Assembly (NCBI RefSeq): GCF_016650635.1
Contig: NZ_JAEKFI010000004.1
Span: 186,001-250,000 of the forward strand
Reading direction: 5' to 3'
Length of the DNA stretch: 64,000 nucleotides
Origin: Pseudomonas sp. TH43
GTDB taxonomy: Bacteria; Pseudomonadota; Gammaproteobacteria; Pseudomonadales; Pseudomonadaceae
The notes beneath the pieces were generated by a model. The model was not told the DNA's origin and did not search any database. It saw nothing but the letters and a program-made list of their open reading frames with translations. This document shows positions 63,586 through 64,000 of the stretch, piece after piece (the first letter of the stretch is position 1; each line of letters opens with the position of its first letter). The position numbers and the translations under genes were made by a program.

Positions 63586-64000
63586 CGACGTTCTCCCACG
63601 CGGCCGCACAGCGATTGCGCCCGTCACGCTTGGCCCGATACAGCGCCTGATCGGCGCGCTGCAAAGCGTCGTCCAGATCATCACCCAAGGCCAACAGCGT
63701 CATACCGGCCGACAGGCTGAGATTGCGCACACTAAGGCCAATCAACTCAACATCGGTGAAGGCTATTCGCAAACGCTCACAGCAAGCGGTCAAGCGTTCG
63801 GCGTCGCAATCAGGCAGCAATACGACAAATTCTTCACCACCATAACGCGCCAGCACGTCGCCATCGCGCAGACACGCCTGCGCGACAGCGGCGAACGCCT
63901 GCAACACCTGGTCTCCGGCGGCATGGCCGTGCAGGTCGTTGATGCGCTTGAAATGGTCGAGGTCGATCAACGCCAGGCCATGCACCACATCGCTGTCCAG
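63578..64000 (-). CDS. Diguanylate cyclase (GGDEF domain), partial
   Basis: The gene runs past the window edge; 140 codons and the stop are visible. The frame reads LIDLDHFKRINDLHGHAAGDQVLQAFA, then RYGGEEFVVLLP (active-site GGEEF) and RADQALYRAKRDGRNR. It would make cyclic di-GMP. The position beside the ferredoxin reductase, enoyl-CoA hydratase and pyk genes is that of sadC in P. aeruginosa, a membrane diguanylate cyclase controlling biofilm and swarming, but the membrane region is outside the window. Confidence 0.9.
   Translation of the reverse strand: MDSDVVHGLALIDLDHFKRINDLHGHAAGDQVLQAFAAVAQACLRDGDVLARYGGEEFVVLLPDCDAERLTACCERLRIAFTDVELIGLSVRNLSLSAGMTLLALGDDLDDALQRADQALYRAKRDGRNRCAAAWENVDA

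Overview
The window is a GC-rich chromosomal segment from a fluorescent Pseudomonas (P. fluorescens/koreensis-type group). Reasons: gene order matches known Pseudomonas blocks (ruvCAB-ybgC-tolQRAB-pal-cpoB-queE-queC-tRNA-Lys; aspS-yebC; dps-csp-slyX-HIT-oprD; panE-kinase-ATR-nudix-gst-argJ-secA; pyk-enoyl-CoA hydratase-ferredoxin reductase-GGDEF), an MvaT xenogeneic silencer is present, and many intergenic gaps carry Pseudomonas-type REP doublets. The taxonomic call is inference from gene content; no search was run.

Layout. (1) 1-6.7 kb: tail of a TyrR-type sigma-54 activator (GcsR-like), its apparent operators and a -24/-12 promoter, then gcvH-gcvP-sdaA-gcvT for glycine and serine catabolism. 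(2) 7-10.8 kb: cold-shock protein, RDD membrane protein, nadA, tRNA-Lys, queC and queE. (3) 10.9-23 kb, nearly all minus strand: cpoB-pal-tolB-tolA-tolR-tolQ-ybgC, ruvB-ruvA-ruvC, yebC, aspS, a zinc-ribbon protein, an RHH protein and Dps. (4) 23.3-28.7 kb: membrane-anchored cold-shock protein, slyX, HIT protein, a roughly 0.9 kb non-coding leader, an OprD porin, MscS channel and YajQ. (5) 28.8-39.1 kb: panE, sensor kinase, cobalamin adenosyltransferase, Nudix-ThiE fusion, gst, argJ, secA, dciA. (6) 39.2-49.3 kb: HerA-like ATPase, a PctA-like chemoreceptor, a three-gene envelope/glycan operon, a 58-residue protein, purU, mvaT and sbcB. (7) 49.4-56.2 kb: a tightly coupled six-gene MoxR operon (RDD, SpoIIM-like, DUF4129, DUF4350, MoxR, DUF58). 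(8) 56.2-57.6 kb: a lower-GC accessory patch with a 71-residue orphan and a DUF6124-type gene behind a structured leader. (9) 57.7-64 kb: PilZ protein, TPR lipoprotein, pyruvate kinase, enoyl-CoA hydratase, a seven-copy 205-bp tandem array, a ferredoxin reductase and a GGDEF domain cut by the window end.

Most genes are conserved housekeeping. The strongest unexplained signals are: the DUF6124 leader, in which a 10-nt segment is the exact complement of the ribosome-binding region; the exact 7 x 205 bp array, whose unit carries the ends of both flanking genes; a REP element inside the MoxR operon that is bridged by a 38-codon open frame joined by ATGA overlaps at both ends; the MoxR operon itself; and a four-helix membrane segment fused to a cold-shock domain.
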